64,000 nucleotides of DNA, from assembly GCA_026826555.1 (NCBI GenBank), contig JAKSZT010053883.1, forward strand, positions 31,415,282 through 31,479,281. Reading direction: 5' to 3'. The DNA is from Tolypeutes matacus. Taxonomy: Eukaryota > Chordata > Mammalia > Cingulata > Chlamyphoridae. The number at the start of each line of letters is the position of its first letter. The first letter of the stretch is position 1. Both the position numbers and the translations under genes were made by a program. The notes beneath the pieces are model-generated. The model ran no database searches. It had not been told where the DNA came from and saw only the letters and a program-made list of their open reading frames with translations. Shown here one piece after another: positions 47,501-58,139 of the stretch.

Positions 47501-49960
47501 TCAATTCCAAAAGTGCTTAGCACAGTGCCTGATACATACTTTAAGGGCACAATAAATAATAGTTATTGTTATTACTTTTTATTACCATTATTATTATTTA
47601 GCCCTTTACCTATTGGCAATGTTAACTTCCTTTTAGGCATTTTAACCTCTTTAAAGTGTAAGTTTTTATGAAAAAAAGGTCATGCTTTCACTTTTCTGCA
47701 TCCCCTCAAGTATCCAGCAATGGTCTCTGGCAAAAACTAGGTTCTCAAAATATATTAACTGAATGACTAAGTCATTTCCTCAGTCATCAAGACCAAACAC
47801 TTTCTTAGAAACTGGTTCTACAGTGGCCTCCATGAACACAGACTACTTCTCTGACTTGGCCACATCGTTCCCTCACATCAGTCTGGCTCTGCCTTGGAGA
47901 CAAACTGCTTTCCTGAAACATCCTTGGGCCTCTGCAACTTGCTGACTGCTTTCCTTTTCTAGATGATGGGATTTGATTGAGGATGAAAATACGTGTTCAG
48001 TAAGCTTGAAGGTTGTTTCTCTGCTTCCCTATTTGTAGTACAGATCATAGCATTCCCTAGATTTATACCACTCAATTATGGGAAAAAAGACTAAGACATA
48101 GAATCACATATTTCAAGGCAGATATGATAGCCATTGTCCTTTTTGAAGTAAAAGCCTCTGAACATGTCATCCATGTAAACACACTTCACCATACTGGATC
48201 CATTTAAACATAATACTTACAATTTGTTCTTGGTTTTGCGGTGAACTGGTGGCACCATTTAATATCCATTGTAAGTTCTGTTCTCCCATGACTAGGCTGG
48301 GCTGCAGGATAGCTGTGCTGGGAGTCGGGGTGATAGTTATAGTAGGATTATTAGTGAGGACAGAGTTGGCACCCAGGGGCAGAGTCTGGACCATGGCTGG
48401 CAGGGGCTCAGTAGTACTTTGTGGTGGGGGTGGTGCTGCCACGGCTGTTGCTGTTGCTGCCGCTGCCGTAGAAGTCCCAGCAACAACAGAAAGTCCTGGT
48501 ACAATGGGCTGCGGTGCCTGGGGATGCGGAAGAAACTCTTGATGATTAGCAGCAAACTGTGTGCTGTGGGGAACAGGCACTTCTGGAGGTTGTAAGAGAG
48601 CAGGGGGGTTGCCAAATGCAGCTTGTTGGGAACCAGTTCCTAGGGAGGGAGCAGGCGGAGGAGCAGACGGCGCTGAGGCTGGTAGTAGAGGCTGGGGTGG
48701 CTCGGAGATGCCAGGCTGCAGTACAAGTGGAAGAGATAAAGATGCTGAATTTCCTGTGGATGGCGGAACATCACTGACTGCCTCTGCATCACCATTAAAA
48801 CTTTCAATCAAGGCAGCTGGCAAAAAAAAGAAATAGAAATATATATACATATCCCAAGCCTTATATGAGCCACAAAACTAGTCATTATGGGCTAAATAAA
48901 AGACAGCTGAAGTCCACTGGGGCCAATTCCTCTTCACTAGGGGGGTAGCTTTCTGATTTTCATTTAATGACACCTCTGGTCAAACTATGAGGCTGCATGA
49001 TTAACCTCACTTGCTAAATGTGAAGACCTATTATAGATCTAAGCATTAAGGCTCATCTGGAAAAGAGACTAGACATCCTCTTTTGGCATGGCTAGTGAAT
49101 AGACTTTCTGACCATTGTGAAGAATCTTTATGAAGAAATTTTCATTCAAACACAGTATGATCTACACACCTGAAGCTTGGTTTGTGGTTCCTACCACTTA
49201 TGAACAGTGTACCATATCAGAAGAAAGAGCTCACAGCTCCTCCCATTTTTAAAAAAGCCAACAAGAGCATCAAAACAAGGAGCTTGGATGTGAGGGCGAT
49301 CTGGCTGCGACATCTGTCACCCCATTGATCGCCAAGGTTGATTCGGCTGATCTGGCTGGCTAGGCGGGTGTCCCCTTCCTCCCTCACCGCTCCATGTGCG
49401 TCCCTCCCGAAGCTGTGCGCTCGGTCGAAGAGGACGACCTTCCCCGCTAGAGGAGGACCGTTCTTCGGTCAAGGGTATACGAGTAGCTGCGCTCCCCTGC
49501 TAGAACCTCCAAACAAGCTCTCAAGGTCCATTTGTAGGAGAACGTAGGGTAGTCAAGCTTCCAAGACTCCAGACACATCCAAATGAGGCGCTGCATGTGG
49601 CAGTCTGCCTTTCAATAAAAAAAAAAAAAACAAGGAGCTTCTGGAAAAGGAGACCCTCCTTTTCAGGAACTGAGGGAAGGAGGGGGAAAGATGGAACTGA
49701 ACTGAAAGGCCCATTCTTTCCTGACTCTTCACAGAAAGCCTACTTCATTTAAGCTAATTGAAATATTATTTCACTGTGCCTGTTATTCACTGTGACAAGT
49801 GCAAATTCCGTTTCCCAGGCCTGAGATATGAGCAGGAAAGAATCTCTATGAACACACCTGTCTGTTGAGGATCTTCTTGAATTGCCGGATCATCTGAATT
49901 CTGGAACATTGATTCAAAGATGATTGCTGGTGAAATTGTGCTGAGGTCTTGGCCCTGTGT
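44130..49960 (-). CDS. MTF1: MTF1, metal-regulatory transcription factor 1 (3' half only)
   Basis: Minus-strand exons 49858-49960, 48221-48816, 45526-45589 and 44130-44557 join to 396 codons, corresponding to about residues 358-753 of the 753-residue human protein. MTF1 binds metal-response elements and turns on metallothionein and zinc-export genes when zinc or cadmium rises. Present here: the acidic activation region ([20 protein letters not shown]), the Pro-rich region ([17 protein letters not shown]), the Ser/Thr-rich region and the CQCQCAC cysteine cluster at 44475-44495 needed for metal-induced activation. The six zinc fingers and N terminus are not in the window and should lie beyond 64 kb. 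An Ala/Pro tract ([16 protein letters not shown]) differs in length and composition from human. Confidence 0.95.
44820..45030 (+). mobile_element. L2 LINE fragment in MTF1 intron
   Basis: TACCTAGACACTGCTGCTCT-like and CATCCTTCAAGACCAGCTCA phrases in L2 3' order. Old. Confidence 0.45.
45526..45589 (-). CDS. MTF1: MTF1 internal exon, 64 bp
   Basis: Acceptor TTTTCCCCCAG, encodes [20 protein letters not shown], then T plus one base; donor GTATGT. A second AG three bases in (CAGCAG) allows NAGNAG splicing that would drop one Gln. Confidence 0.93.
46090..46310 (+). mobile_element. MIR SINE in MTF1 intron
   Basis: TTCAGGCAAGTTATCTAACC, CAGTTTCCTCATCCATAAAA, GGATTAAATGAGATGATGCA and a CATAGTGAAGATTCAATAAA end: nearly full MIR core and tail. 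Confidence 0.8.
46850..47062 (+). mobile_element. MIR SINE in MTF1 intron
   Basis: GAGTCAGACTGCTTATGCTT, CACTTATGAGCTGTGTAACT, TTAATCTCTCCAGGCC, TTAAATGAGACAATGC in MIR order. Confidence 0.75.
47065..47515 (+). mobile_element. L1 3' end (old) in MTF1 intron
   Basis: GATCAGTGGTTGTCAGGGGG, ACGCATTTGTCAAAACCCAC, GTGAACCCTAATGTGAA, GGGGGTATATGGGAACTCTC: the 3' end of an old L1 family, with an A-run at about 47438. Confidence 0.7.
48221..48816 (-). CDS. MTF1: MTF1 internal exon, Pro-rich and Ser/Thr-rich regions
   Basis: Acceptor TTTTTGCCAG, encodes [20 protein letters not shown] to [12 protein letters not shown], donor GTAAGT. The largest coding exon in this part of the gene (596 bp). Confidence 0.96.
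49286..49613 (+). pseudogene. 7SK snRNA retropseudogene in MTF1 intron
   Basis: About 328 bp match 7SK from its first base (GGATGTGAGGGCGATCTGGC) to near its 3' end (CAGTCTGCCTTTC), missing only the terminal U run. From memory of 7SK I count only about five substitutions, for example GCCAAGGTTG and ACCGTTCTTCGG. It has a poly-A tail (49614-49626) and a perfect 14-bp TSD, AAAACAAGGAGCTT, at 49272-49285 and 49627-49640: an L1-made processed copy. It lacks an upstream snRNA promoter, since the left flank is ordinary intron, so it is probably not transcribed by Pol III. Orientation is opposite to MTF1. Confidence 0.95.
49858..49960 (-). CDS. MTF1: MTF1 internal exon, acidic activation region
   Basis: Acceptor CTTCATCAG, encodes [20 protein letters not shown], then [14 protein letters not shown] plus one base; donor GTGTGT. 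Confidence 0.95.
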
Positions 49961-50128
49961 CTGATGAAGAGAGACAGAGAAGTGAGCCTAGGCATCCTGA
50001 CGCACTCTCCACCACGTGAGAACATTTTGGAGCAGAATTAGAATGATCTTTTGATATGATTCTTGTTTCCTACTTATCATCCCTATACGTCAGACGCTGA
50101 AGATTCTGGGTCCTCAAGTATTCTAAAA

Positions 50129-50335
50129 CAGGGGTTGGCAAAATGGGACTTGCAGGTCAGCCATCTGTTTTCATAAATAAAGTTTTACCAGAACCAGTCA
50201 TGCTCATTCATTACAAATTGCCCATGACTGCTTTCACACTACAAGGCAGGGTTGAGGAGTTGTGACAGATTGGATGTCTACAGAGCCTAAAATATTTACT
50301 ATCTGATCCTTTAGGAGAAAAAAAAAAAAAGTCTG
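50129..50335 (-). mobile_element. hAT-Charlie-like DNA transposon remnant
   Basis: Left end CAGGGGTTGGCAAAATGGGA. The right end read in reverse is CAGACTTTTTTTT ... AAAGGATCAGATAGTAAATA. Near-perfect 8-bp TSD, TTCTAAAA (50121-50128) and CTCTAAAA (50336-50343). A common non-autonomous mammalian hAT layout; the subfamily name is uncertain. Confidence 0.8.
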
Positions 50336-50719
50336 CTCTAAAAGACCAAATCCTAAATATAGGAATTACTATTTTGTTTTTAAGAAAATAGGACTGTATT
50401 ATATTCATTACCCTGCAATTTACAACGAAGAAGCTTACAACGAAAACAACAGGGGTAAACGACACTTAAAGGTCAAAGACATTTAAAAAAAAAAAAAAAA
50501 AAAAATTGTAAAGGAAAAAAAGGACTATAATGCCCTGAGGGCCTGGCTGCTGATAGACACTAAATCCAATGATCACCTCTACTCTTCACTTTATTTAAAT
50601 AAGGAGAGGGAGGATAAAGGCAATTATTTTTACCTCCAGTCTACCTCTACCTTCCTATTTAGTACAGCAAGGGTGACAAAGGCAACTTCTACTGGAGGTC
50701 AGGCAGGTAATATAAAGTG

Positions 50720-51015
50720 AAGTAAAAGAACTGAAATGTATATATGAATGTGATTAAAGGGGGAAATATTAGATTGTATATATGGTAACAATAAAAATGT
50801 TTTTTTAAAAATCCATGGACTACAGTACACAGTGAAATCTAAGTTAAACCATAGACTTTAGTAATAGTACAATTATAAAAATGTGCTATCATCAATTATA
50901 ACAAATATTCCACACCAATGCAAGGTGTTGGTGGTGGGGTGGTGTAATTACAATCTTGTATTTTATGCATGATTGTTCTGTAAACCCACAACTTCTCTAA
51001 TAAATTTTAAAAAAT
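50720..51015 (+). mobile_element. L1 3' end in MTF1 intron
   Basis: CATCAATTATAACAAATATT, CACCAATGCAAGGTGTTGGT, CCCACAACTTCTCTAATAAA, as in the L1 tails at 30484 and 61560-61720; A-rich end at 51000-51015. Confidence 0.75.
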
Positions 51016-51585
51016 AATAATAAATAAGTAAAGCAGCTGGAGGGGGGTGTGGGGGGTAGGGTGGGAGGCTGTAGCAAACGGAAGACCATTGACCCGGTCT
51101 ATTTAAAGGCTTTTTTAGCTCATTGTGGTTATGTGAATATGCACACCTGGTATTACCAGAGCTCAAAAAAAGGACAGCAATTTGGATTTTTATGTGAAAT
51201 CTGATATGCAAAATAAAACTAAGTAATTGAAAACAATTTAAAATCACTGTGTATGTATAAGTAAAAAGTAAAGTACTAAAAAAAAAAAAAAAAAGCACTG
51301 TGTAGACCAAACAAAACTTGTCTTCTGGCCAGATTTTGCCCCAGTGCCAACTTGTTTTTTAAGGGCATTTTGCCACAGGTTTTGCTTCTAGGAAGGAACA
51401 CTTAGAAGGATCATTCTGAGGCTGGGCAGAAGTGTGGTGAAGGTAACTGTCCACCAACCTGGAGGTCCCCAGAGATGAAACTGCCAACTTGAGCCAAGAA
51501 GTGTTAACTATTCTATCACGATTACATCAACTAGAAGACTGAGAGGAGAAGTTCAGTAAATCTGACTGCTAGGTATGATAGAAGC

Positions 51586-52257
51586 TGTATTAGTCAGCCA
51601 AAAGCGGTGCTGATGCAAAGTACCAGAAATCTGTTGGCTTTTATAAAGGGCATTTGTTTGGGGTAAAACATACAGTTACAAGGCCCTAGAGAGTTCAACC
51701 CAAGGTACCATAAGAGTTACTTCCTCACCAAATGTCTGTTGCCACGTGTTTAAGCAAGATGTCTGTGAGGGTTCAGCCTTTCTCTTCTTAAAGCTCCATG
51801 GGCCCAGCTTCTTCTGATCTCAGCTGTAGGCTGGAGGGCTCATTTCTTTCTGGGCTCAGCTACTCTGCTCTCATCACAAGGTCAGCTGTTGACTATCAGG
51901 CAAATGGCTCATCTCTCTTCCTGGGGCCGCAGGATCAAAGTTCATTCCTCTTCCGTGTCTGTGGGGCTCTCTCTATTCCTCTGTGTATTTCTTCTTCTTC
52001 TTTTTTTCTTTTTCTTTCTTCTACTTCTGCCTTCTTGATTATCAGTTTATATAGCCCACCAAAGAAGCAGGAACTCAACCCTGCATGCCCTAATGATGTG
52101 GTCTAACTCAAAGCCCTAATCTTGATTTAAATCAAGTAAAGCAGACAGTCTTTGAATTTGAATCAATCAAAAGGTATCATGCCCAGAAGAACAGACCAGT
52201 TTATAAACATAATCAGTATCTCTTTTTGGAATTCATAAATAATATCAAACTGCCACA
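51586..52257 (-). mobile_element. Solo LTR of an endogenous retrovirus (copy 1)
   Basis: 672 bp, ends TG...CA (TGTATTAGTC ... AACTGCCACA on plus). Perfect 5-bp TSD GAAGC at 51581-51585 and 52258-52262. Minus-strand orientation is inferred from a TATA box on that strand (TATATAAA, plus 52046-52053). The polyadenylation hexamer is degraded in this copy. No internal retroviral genes, so it is a recombined solo LTR. Same family as 55484-56055. Confidence 0.88.
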
Positions 52258-52329
52258 GAAGCTAAAGACAGAATCCTATGCAGAACTTCTAGCTTCTGGT
52301 CCTGAGGTAGTTAAGAACCATAGATCAAG

Positions 52330-52690
52330 ACAGTGGTCTTCAAACTTTTCATTGTGATACAAAGTAGGAAATACATTTTAAATTTATATTACATGCACAT
52401 ACACATCAAACAAAAGATGATACAAAGGATTTAATGAACTGCCTTGTAAATTGTAAAAAAAAAACAAACAAACTTGAAAATGTAAATTCTTATCATACAG
52501 AACCATAAACCTAAAAAGTATAATAAAGTGGGCTGAATTTAACTTGGGGGGAAAAAGTCTATGAAACAGTGTTTATCCTTACTAACATGCAATGTTCTCT
52601 GCTATTTTCTATTCCGTTCATGTTTTTAAAATGCTGATTGCAAAACACTAATTTACAATCCAATAAAGAGGTACAGCTTGAAAAACAGTG
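52330..52690. repeat. Possible hAT-type repeat
   Basis: Begins CAGTGGTCTTCAAACTTTTC and ends AGCTTGAAAAACAGTG, which could be decayed inverted ends, but no 8-bp duplication is visible. Confidence 0.35.
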
Positions 52691-52799
52691 GGTTAGGAAC
52701 TACCATTAAGCTGTAAGCTTTGCAACTTCCTCGTGGTTGTTATTTTTGTTCTACCTGTTTATAAGTCATTATCAGCAAAAACACCCTTAAAAACGAACG

Positions 52800-53270
52800 G
52801 GCTTGTGTGCCTCCATAAGAAATAAACAAGAATGTTCACAACAACACAATTTATAATGACCACAAACTAGAAACTATCCAAATGTCCAATAACAGTACAA
52901 AGGACAAACTGGAATATTCACTGAGAGTGGATGAATGATCTCTAAGTAGATGCAACAATATGGACTGATTTCTTAAACAAAATGTTGCAAGAACGAAGCT
53001 AGACACAGATGAGTATGTCTTATATAATTCCAAAACCAGGTAAAACTCATCTTAGGTTGTTAGAAGACAGGATAGTGACTACGTTTAAGGAGAGGCAGTG
53101 GCTGGAACATGGGATGAGAGGGTTTCTGGGGGACTGGTAATGTTCGTTTCTTGATCTGGGTGCTGGTTCCACGGGTGTGATAAATTTTGCCAATTTATCA
53201 ACCTATATATTTATGATCTGTGCACTTTTCTGCATGTATATTATACCTCAATAAAAGGCTTTTTTAAATT
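52800..53270 (+). mobile_element. Old L1 3' end in MTF1 intron
   Basis: AACTATCCAAATGTCCAATA, TGATTTCTTAAACAAAATGT, GTATATTATACCTCAATAAA: the end of ORF2 and 3' UTR of an old L1. Followed by a short GA repeat at 53279-53292. Confidence 0.75.
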
Positions 53271-53940
53271 AAAAAATAGAGAGAGAGAGAATTGCTGGGG
53301 GGACTGTATCTCAGCCACAGTCAAGCATTAGGGCAAAAACCCTGGGGGAAGAGAAATTGGGAACAGCTATTAAAAGTAGAGGAGACAGGAACAGGCTGAG
53401 ACTTTGGGGACTGGAGCAAAGAGAGAAAGCTGAGTGAGCCATTTCCTACATCATCAGCCCTCCTTTAACAAAGTATCTGAGGAACCAAAGTTCATGTCTA
53501 TGGACACATAAACACTGTCCAGAAATTCAAATGATTATCTCATAAAAATTTATCATTTGATTTTAACAATTCATAACTTTTTAAAAGCAAATCAGAATTA
53601 ATCCTATTACATCAAGAAACTGCAGCCTTAGTTTGAAAGACTAAATATTAGAAATGGGCACAATTTGTAATTTGACTTCAAGAGCCAGAGCTCCTCTTTC
53701 TCTTGCTCATGGAAATTGTGGCAGAAAAGTCTTCCCTTTTTATCAGTATTTGATGTCCCCTTATACCAGGGTATCTTACCTGGTGACCATATGGCTCCAG
53801 TCATATGTCAGTGCCAAAGATTAAAGGGATATTATATTCAGAAATTTTACAGTTGGGTAGCTCAGAGGGCATCCAGTACCAGTGTAGAAATTCCTTTTAG
53901 AGCATTAGTTCTGAAATGTGAATGTGTATAAAAATAATAT

Positions 53941-54352
53941 GGGGGCGGATGTGGCTCAAATGGTTGGGCGTCCGTCTGCCATATGGAGGAACCTGGGTTC
54001 GATCCCCGGGACCTCCCGAAGGCGCACGGGCTGCCAGGCTCTGTGTGCCGCTGAGCTGTCGGGCCCCGAGAGCCATGCAGCAGGGATGATGACGTAACAG
54101 GAGAGAGACAAGACGAGATGCTCCGAAAGCTCCAGAAGCCAGGAGCTGAGGTGGCGCAGGCGGCAGAACACCTCTCTCCTACATCAGAGGTCTCCAGGAT
54201 CGAATCCTGGTGAAGACTGGAGGAGGAGGATGAGAAGAGATGGCAGGAAACAGACACAGAGAATTTGCCCAGCGAATGGACACAAAAAAAACAGCAAATG
54301 GGAAAGGGGGGATTTAAAATGGATAAAGTAAATAAATAAATCTTAAAAAAAA
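53941..54352 (+). mobile_element. Long tRNA-derived SINE in MTF1 intron
   Basis: GGGGCGGATGTGGCTCAAAT head, GGTTCGATCCCC B-box, GATGATGACGTAACAGGAGA middle, second head-like segment with GGATCGAATCC, AAATAAATAAATCTT tail. Lacks the unknown 5' domain that precedes the same body at 17883 and 62795, so it may be the parent form of those composites. Confidence 0.92.
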
Positions 54353-54395
54353 ATAATAATAATAATATGAAGTGTTTACTTCATCCTTTTCTCTC

Positions 54396-54480
54396 TTTTT
54401 TTGGGGGGGATACTGGGGATTGAACCCCAGACCTCATAAGTGAGAAGCCAGTGCTCAACCACTGAGCAACATCGGCTTCT
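54396..54480 (-). mobile_element. Diverged short tRNA-derived SINE
   Basis: Antisense: T-run, GGGGATTGAACCCCAGACCT, CAACCACTGAGCAACATCGG. Confidence 0.75.
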
Positions 54481-54484
54481 GGTT

Positions 54485-55370
54485 CATTTCTTTTGATCTA
54501 TCTTCAACTTAACTGGTTCTTTTCTTCAGTCATTTCCAATATGCTGTCAAGCCCATCCCAATGATTTTTTTTTAATTGCAGATATCATATGTTTTAGTTT
54601 CAAAATTTCCATTTGGTGCATGTTTTATGGTTTCTGTTTCCCTGCTGAGATTTCCTATTTGTTCAATCATTACAAGCATATTCCTTTACATCCCTGAACA
54701 TATAATAGCTGCTTATAAATCCTTGATCACTAATTCCAACATCTGGGACATCAGAATTGGCTTCCACAGATTAGCTTTTCTCCTGAATAGGGGTTATGTT
54801 ATCCTGTTTCTTCATATGTCTACTAATTTTGGATTGTCCTAGCCATTGCAAATGAGATGTTGCAGAGAATCTTGATTCTGTTTTACTTCTCTGAAGAGTG
54901 TTGATTTTGTTTGTTTCTTTTAACAGTCTTTTAGCTTAGCTGTGCTCAAACTCCAAACTCTTGTCTTCCTTTAAGTGGACTGTAGCTGTAATGTCTATTC
55001 TTTAGCCTTAGCTGGGCTTCTCACAGTCTGTCCCAAGCATCCACAGTTTAGGGATCAGACAGAACTGGGCAGAATTTATACACAGAATTTGGGTCTTTCC
55101 TTTTTGGCTCTTTTTTTTCCACGTTATTCCCCCTTACTTTCCAAGCGCGGTGGTCACCCTGAACTCTGTGCTTTGGTTATTCAAGCCAGTAAGACCAAGT
55201 TTTTACTGAGTTTTGGGCCACCTAATTTATTGCCAATTGAGGTGATTAGCCATAAAACCTGAAAACCTACCCAGTACTCTTCCTATCTTCCAAGAGTAAC
55301 CCTTCTTCCAAGGGTTACTCTCCAGTTTCTGACTGCATTTTTGTTTTTGTTTTTTATTTATTTTTAAAAA
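54485..55370 (-). mobile_element. Old L1 fragment, antisense, 5' leader / ORF1 region
   Basis: Plus-strand text such as TTCAAAATTTCCATTTGGTG, CACTAATTCCAACATCTGGG, CTCTGAAGAGTGTTGATTTT and GTTATTCAAGCCAGTAAGAC follows the order of a common old L1 5' region read in reverse. No ORF. Confidence 0.6.
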
Positions 55371-55483
55371 TACTTTCAAACTTACAAGACAGTTTCAAAA
55401 ACAATGCAAACTCCATACACAGAACTTCAACAGAGCCATACCCTCAAGATACCCAGAGCCACCAATTTTAACATTTTGCCACA

Positions 55484-56055
55484 TGTATTAGTCTGCCAAA
55501 GGGATGCTGATGCAAAGTACCAGAATCTGTTGGCTTTTATAAAGGGTATTTATTTGGTATAAAAGCTTACAGTTACAAGACCATAGAAAGTCCAACTCAA
55601 GGTTGCTTTCTCACCAAAGTCAGTTGCCATGTATTGAAGCAAGATGGCAACTGATCTCTGCCTGGTCTATCCTTTCCTTTCAGGCTTCCAGTCCCCTCTC
55701 TCCTGGTTAGGGCTTCCTATATCAGCTTCAAACTATCAGGTGAATGGCTCTTCTCTCCCCAGGGCCTTAGCTGTTTGCGCCATCTCCTTTCTGTCACATG
55801 GCAAAGTTCTTTCCTTTTCTCATGTGTCTTCTTGAGTGAGTGTCCATTTATATAGGCCCACCAAGGGGGTGGGGACTCAACCTGAGTCATGTCTTACTGA
55901 GGGGTCAAATCAAAGCCCTAATCTTAATAGGTAATTTAATCAAGGACCCCTCAGCTGAATCCAATATAATCAAAGGGCATTACACCCGCAATAGATTAGT
56001 TTACAAACATAATCTTTTTCTTCTGGGGATTCACAAATAATCTCAAACTGCCATA
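55484..56055 (-). mobile_element. Solo LTR of an endogenous retrovirus (copy 2)
   Basis: 572 bp, TGTATTAGTCTGCC ... AACTGCCATA; the last CA is mutated to TA. Perfect 5-bp TSD CCACA at 55479-55483 and 56056-56060. On the minus strand it has a TATATAAA box (plus 55847-55854) and an AATAAA hexamer (plus 55549-55554) about 65 nt before its 3' end, placed as expected. Inserted in an older repeat. Confidence 0.9.
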
Positions 56056-56205
56056 CCACATTTGCCATATCCCTCTAATTGTAACAGTCTGAGGTTCTTT
56101 TATTAATTCCCCAAAAGAGAAGGATTATGTTTTTGAACTAATCCACTCCTGTGGGTGTGGGGCCTTCTGACTAGATGTCAGTGAGGCATGAATTTTCTTT
56201 CTTCC

Positions 56206-56414
56206 TTTTTTTTTTTTTTTTTTTTTTTGGTGAGGTACCAGGGCCAGGGGTTTAACCCTGGACCTCGTATGTGGGAAGCTGGCACTCAACCACTAAGCCA
56301 CACCAGCTCCCCCAAGTTGGTTTTTTTTGTTTGTTTGTTTGTTTGTTTTTAGGGATCGAACCTGGGACCTCCGATGTGGGAAGCAGGTACTCCGCTTGAG
56401 TCACATCAGCTCCT
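56206..56414 (-). mobile_element. Two adjacent diverged tRNA-derived SINEs
   Basis: 56206-56312 (poly-T, GGGTTTAACCCTGGACCTCG, CTAAGCCACACCAGCTCC) and 56321-56414 (GTTT-rich tail, GGATCGAACCTGGGACCTCC, TTGAGTCACATCAGCTCC). AATTTTCTT flanks the pair. Confidence 0.8.
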
Positions 56415-56884
56415 TCAATTTTCTTATCTTCAAGATTGCTGATTCTTTCTTCTGCCATCTCCAATCTGCTGTTGAACCCCTCTAGGGAATTTTTAATTTC
56501 TTCAGCTCTCTTTGGTTCCTTTTCATAATTTTCATCTCTATTATACTCATTTTGAATTCATCTATCATTTTTCTGTTTCTTTTCCTTTAGTTTTTCTGTT
56601 TCCTTTAGTTCTTTGTCCATGTTTTCCTTTATTTATTTGAATACATTTAAATTCAAATAAGTCTTTGTCTGGTACATCCCAGGCCTGGTCCTCTTCACTG
56701 AGGGTTTCTAATGCTTTAATCTCCTTTGCCTGGGTCATGACTTCATGGTTTTTTGCCCTTTTGTTGAAACCTGGACATATTTATATTTTAATGTGTTATT
56801 GCTGGAATTTAGAGTCTGAGGTACCTGTTCCTAAGCAGTGTCCAGCTAGTATGACAGAGCTCTCCTTGAATGCCAGGAGCTAAC

Positions 56885-56974
56885 AAAAAGAAAAAGAAAA
56901 AGAAAAAGAAAAAGAAAAAGAAAAAGAAAGAGAAAGAGAAGAAAGAAAAAGAGAAAGAAAAAGAAAGGAAGGAA
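56885..56974. repeat. (AAAAAG)n purine microsatellite
   Basis: A run of AAAAAG/AAAGAG units, grading into GGAAGG. Confidence 0.9.
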
Positions 56975-57244
56975 GGCTCCAGGATGTGTAAGTTCATTGA
57001 GGGTGGTGGGCCACACTGTGGGAGATGTTTGTGTGGGATGTGGTGGGAGGTGTGGGAGGTGGGCAACATGGGAATCCCAGTGGGTTCTGTGTAATATTTT
57101 GGGTAATCTAAGCACCTCTTAAAATATATGTATATATATATATAAATAACATTTTTGTAAGCAAACACACATATATGCATATATATTTATATATCATTTT
57201 GCAAATGTTTGTATGTATTGTGAGAATTTTGATTTTTACCCATA

Positions 57245-57409
57245 ATAAAAAAAAAAAAAAGAAAAAGAAAAAGGAAGGAAGGAAGGAGGGAGGGAAGGAG
57301 GGAGGGAGGGAGGGAGGGAGGGAGGGAGGGAGGGAGGGAGGAAGGAAGGAAGGAAGGAAGGAAGGAAGGAAGGAAGGAAGGAAGGAAGGAAGGAAGGAAG
57401 GAAGGAGAC
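57245..57409. repeat. (GGAA)n / (GGGA)n microsatellite
   Basis: A-run, then GGAAGGAAGG, about a dozen GGGA units, then about fifteen GGAA units: 165 bp of pure purine on plus. Long GGAA arrays can bind ETS-family factors. Confidence 0.95.
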
Positions 57410-58139
57410 CTTTGTAACTGTTCTCCTTCAGGGCTTATCCATGAATCAGTTTGGAGAATAGTTCCAGACCAAAGCGTAGTGACTTCCTGATCCTTTCTGC
57501 ACATGCCTCTGGTCTTGGCCCTACAGTTGGCCCTAAAAAATCCCCAGGTTACACAGTTCCAAATGCCCCCTCTTCCCTAGGGAACAGTTTCCTCACAGTC
57601 CCAGGCACTGTACTATATGCTCTATAACCAGCATTCCCTTGTCCCAGGCAGCCACTTGACTGCTGTCCCACAATGTTCTGTAGAAGAGCTGGGTGAGCCG
57701 CCTTCTACCTGATGGGCAAGTTATGGGACAGTGATCCCTCAGGCCACCACCAGACAGACTGGACCTGACATACATGCTCCCAGTATGTGCACAAGGGTCA
57801 CTTTGCTCCCTCCAGAATCTGGACCAGGTATTCATACTGGGAGCACAGGCTGGCTCCAGGCAGAGCTGGTGAGGAGTAGGAAAGGGGCCAGCCAGAGTGC
57901 CACAAGTTCCTACTGCTTTTAAGTAGCCTTTTTCTTGATTCAGCACTCATCCTGTTCCTTCAGACTTTTAACTGTTTTCTACAGCTTTGAGAAAGATGTT
58001 TCTGCCAGTTCCTGTTAGTTTTTCAAAGCTTTGGTGGGGGGACAAGGCCCTGAAGTGTCTCATTCTGCCATTTTGAATGGGGCAGGGCTCCAAGTCCTTG
58101 CCTGCTTTTTTTTGCTCTCCAGTGCCTTCAGGTAGCTGT

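Larger units (their letters stand above)
56416..58090 (-). mobile_element. L1 LINE, antisense: 5' leader and ORF1 start, interrupted
   Basis: On the minus strand an L1 leader starts near 58090 (AAAATGGCAGAATGAGACAC, then CTTCAGGGCC) as at 1257. ORF1 coiled-coil-like text lies at 56416-56860. The middle, 56880-57410, is an L1-3'-like unit between purine microsatellites. Not intact. Confidence 0.65.

Noticed and set aside
48249..48836. Plus-strand open frames over the large MTF1 exon
   Set aside because: Antisense shadows of the conserved MTF1 coding exon.
51585..56056. One provirus with two LTRs spanning 51.6-56.1 kb
   Set aside because: Each LTR has its own distinct 5-bp duplication, and the DNA between holds L1 and SINE sequence, not retroviral genes.
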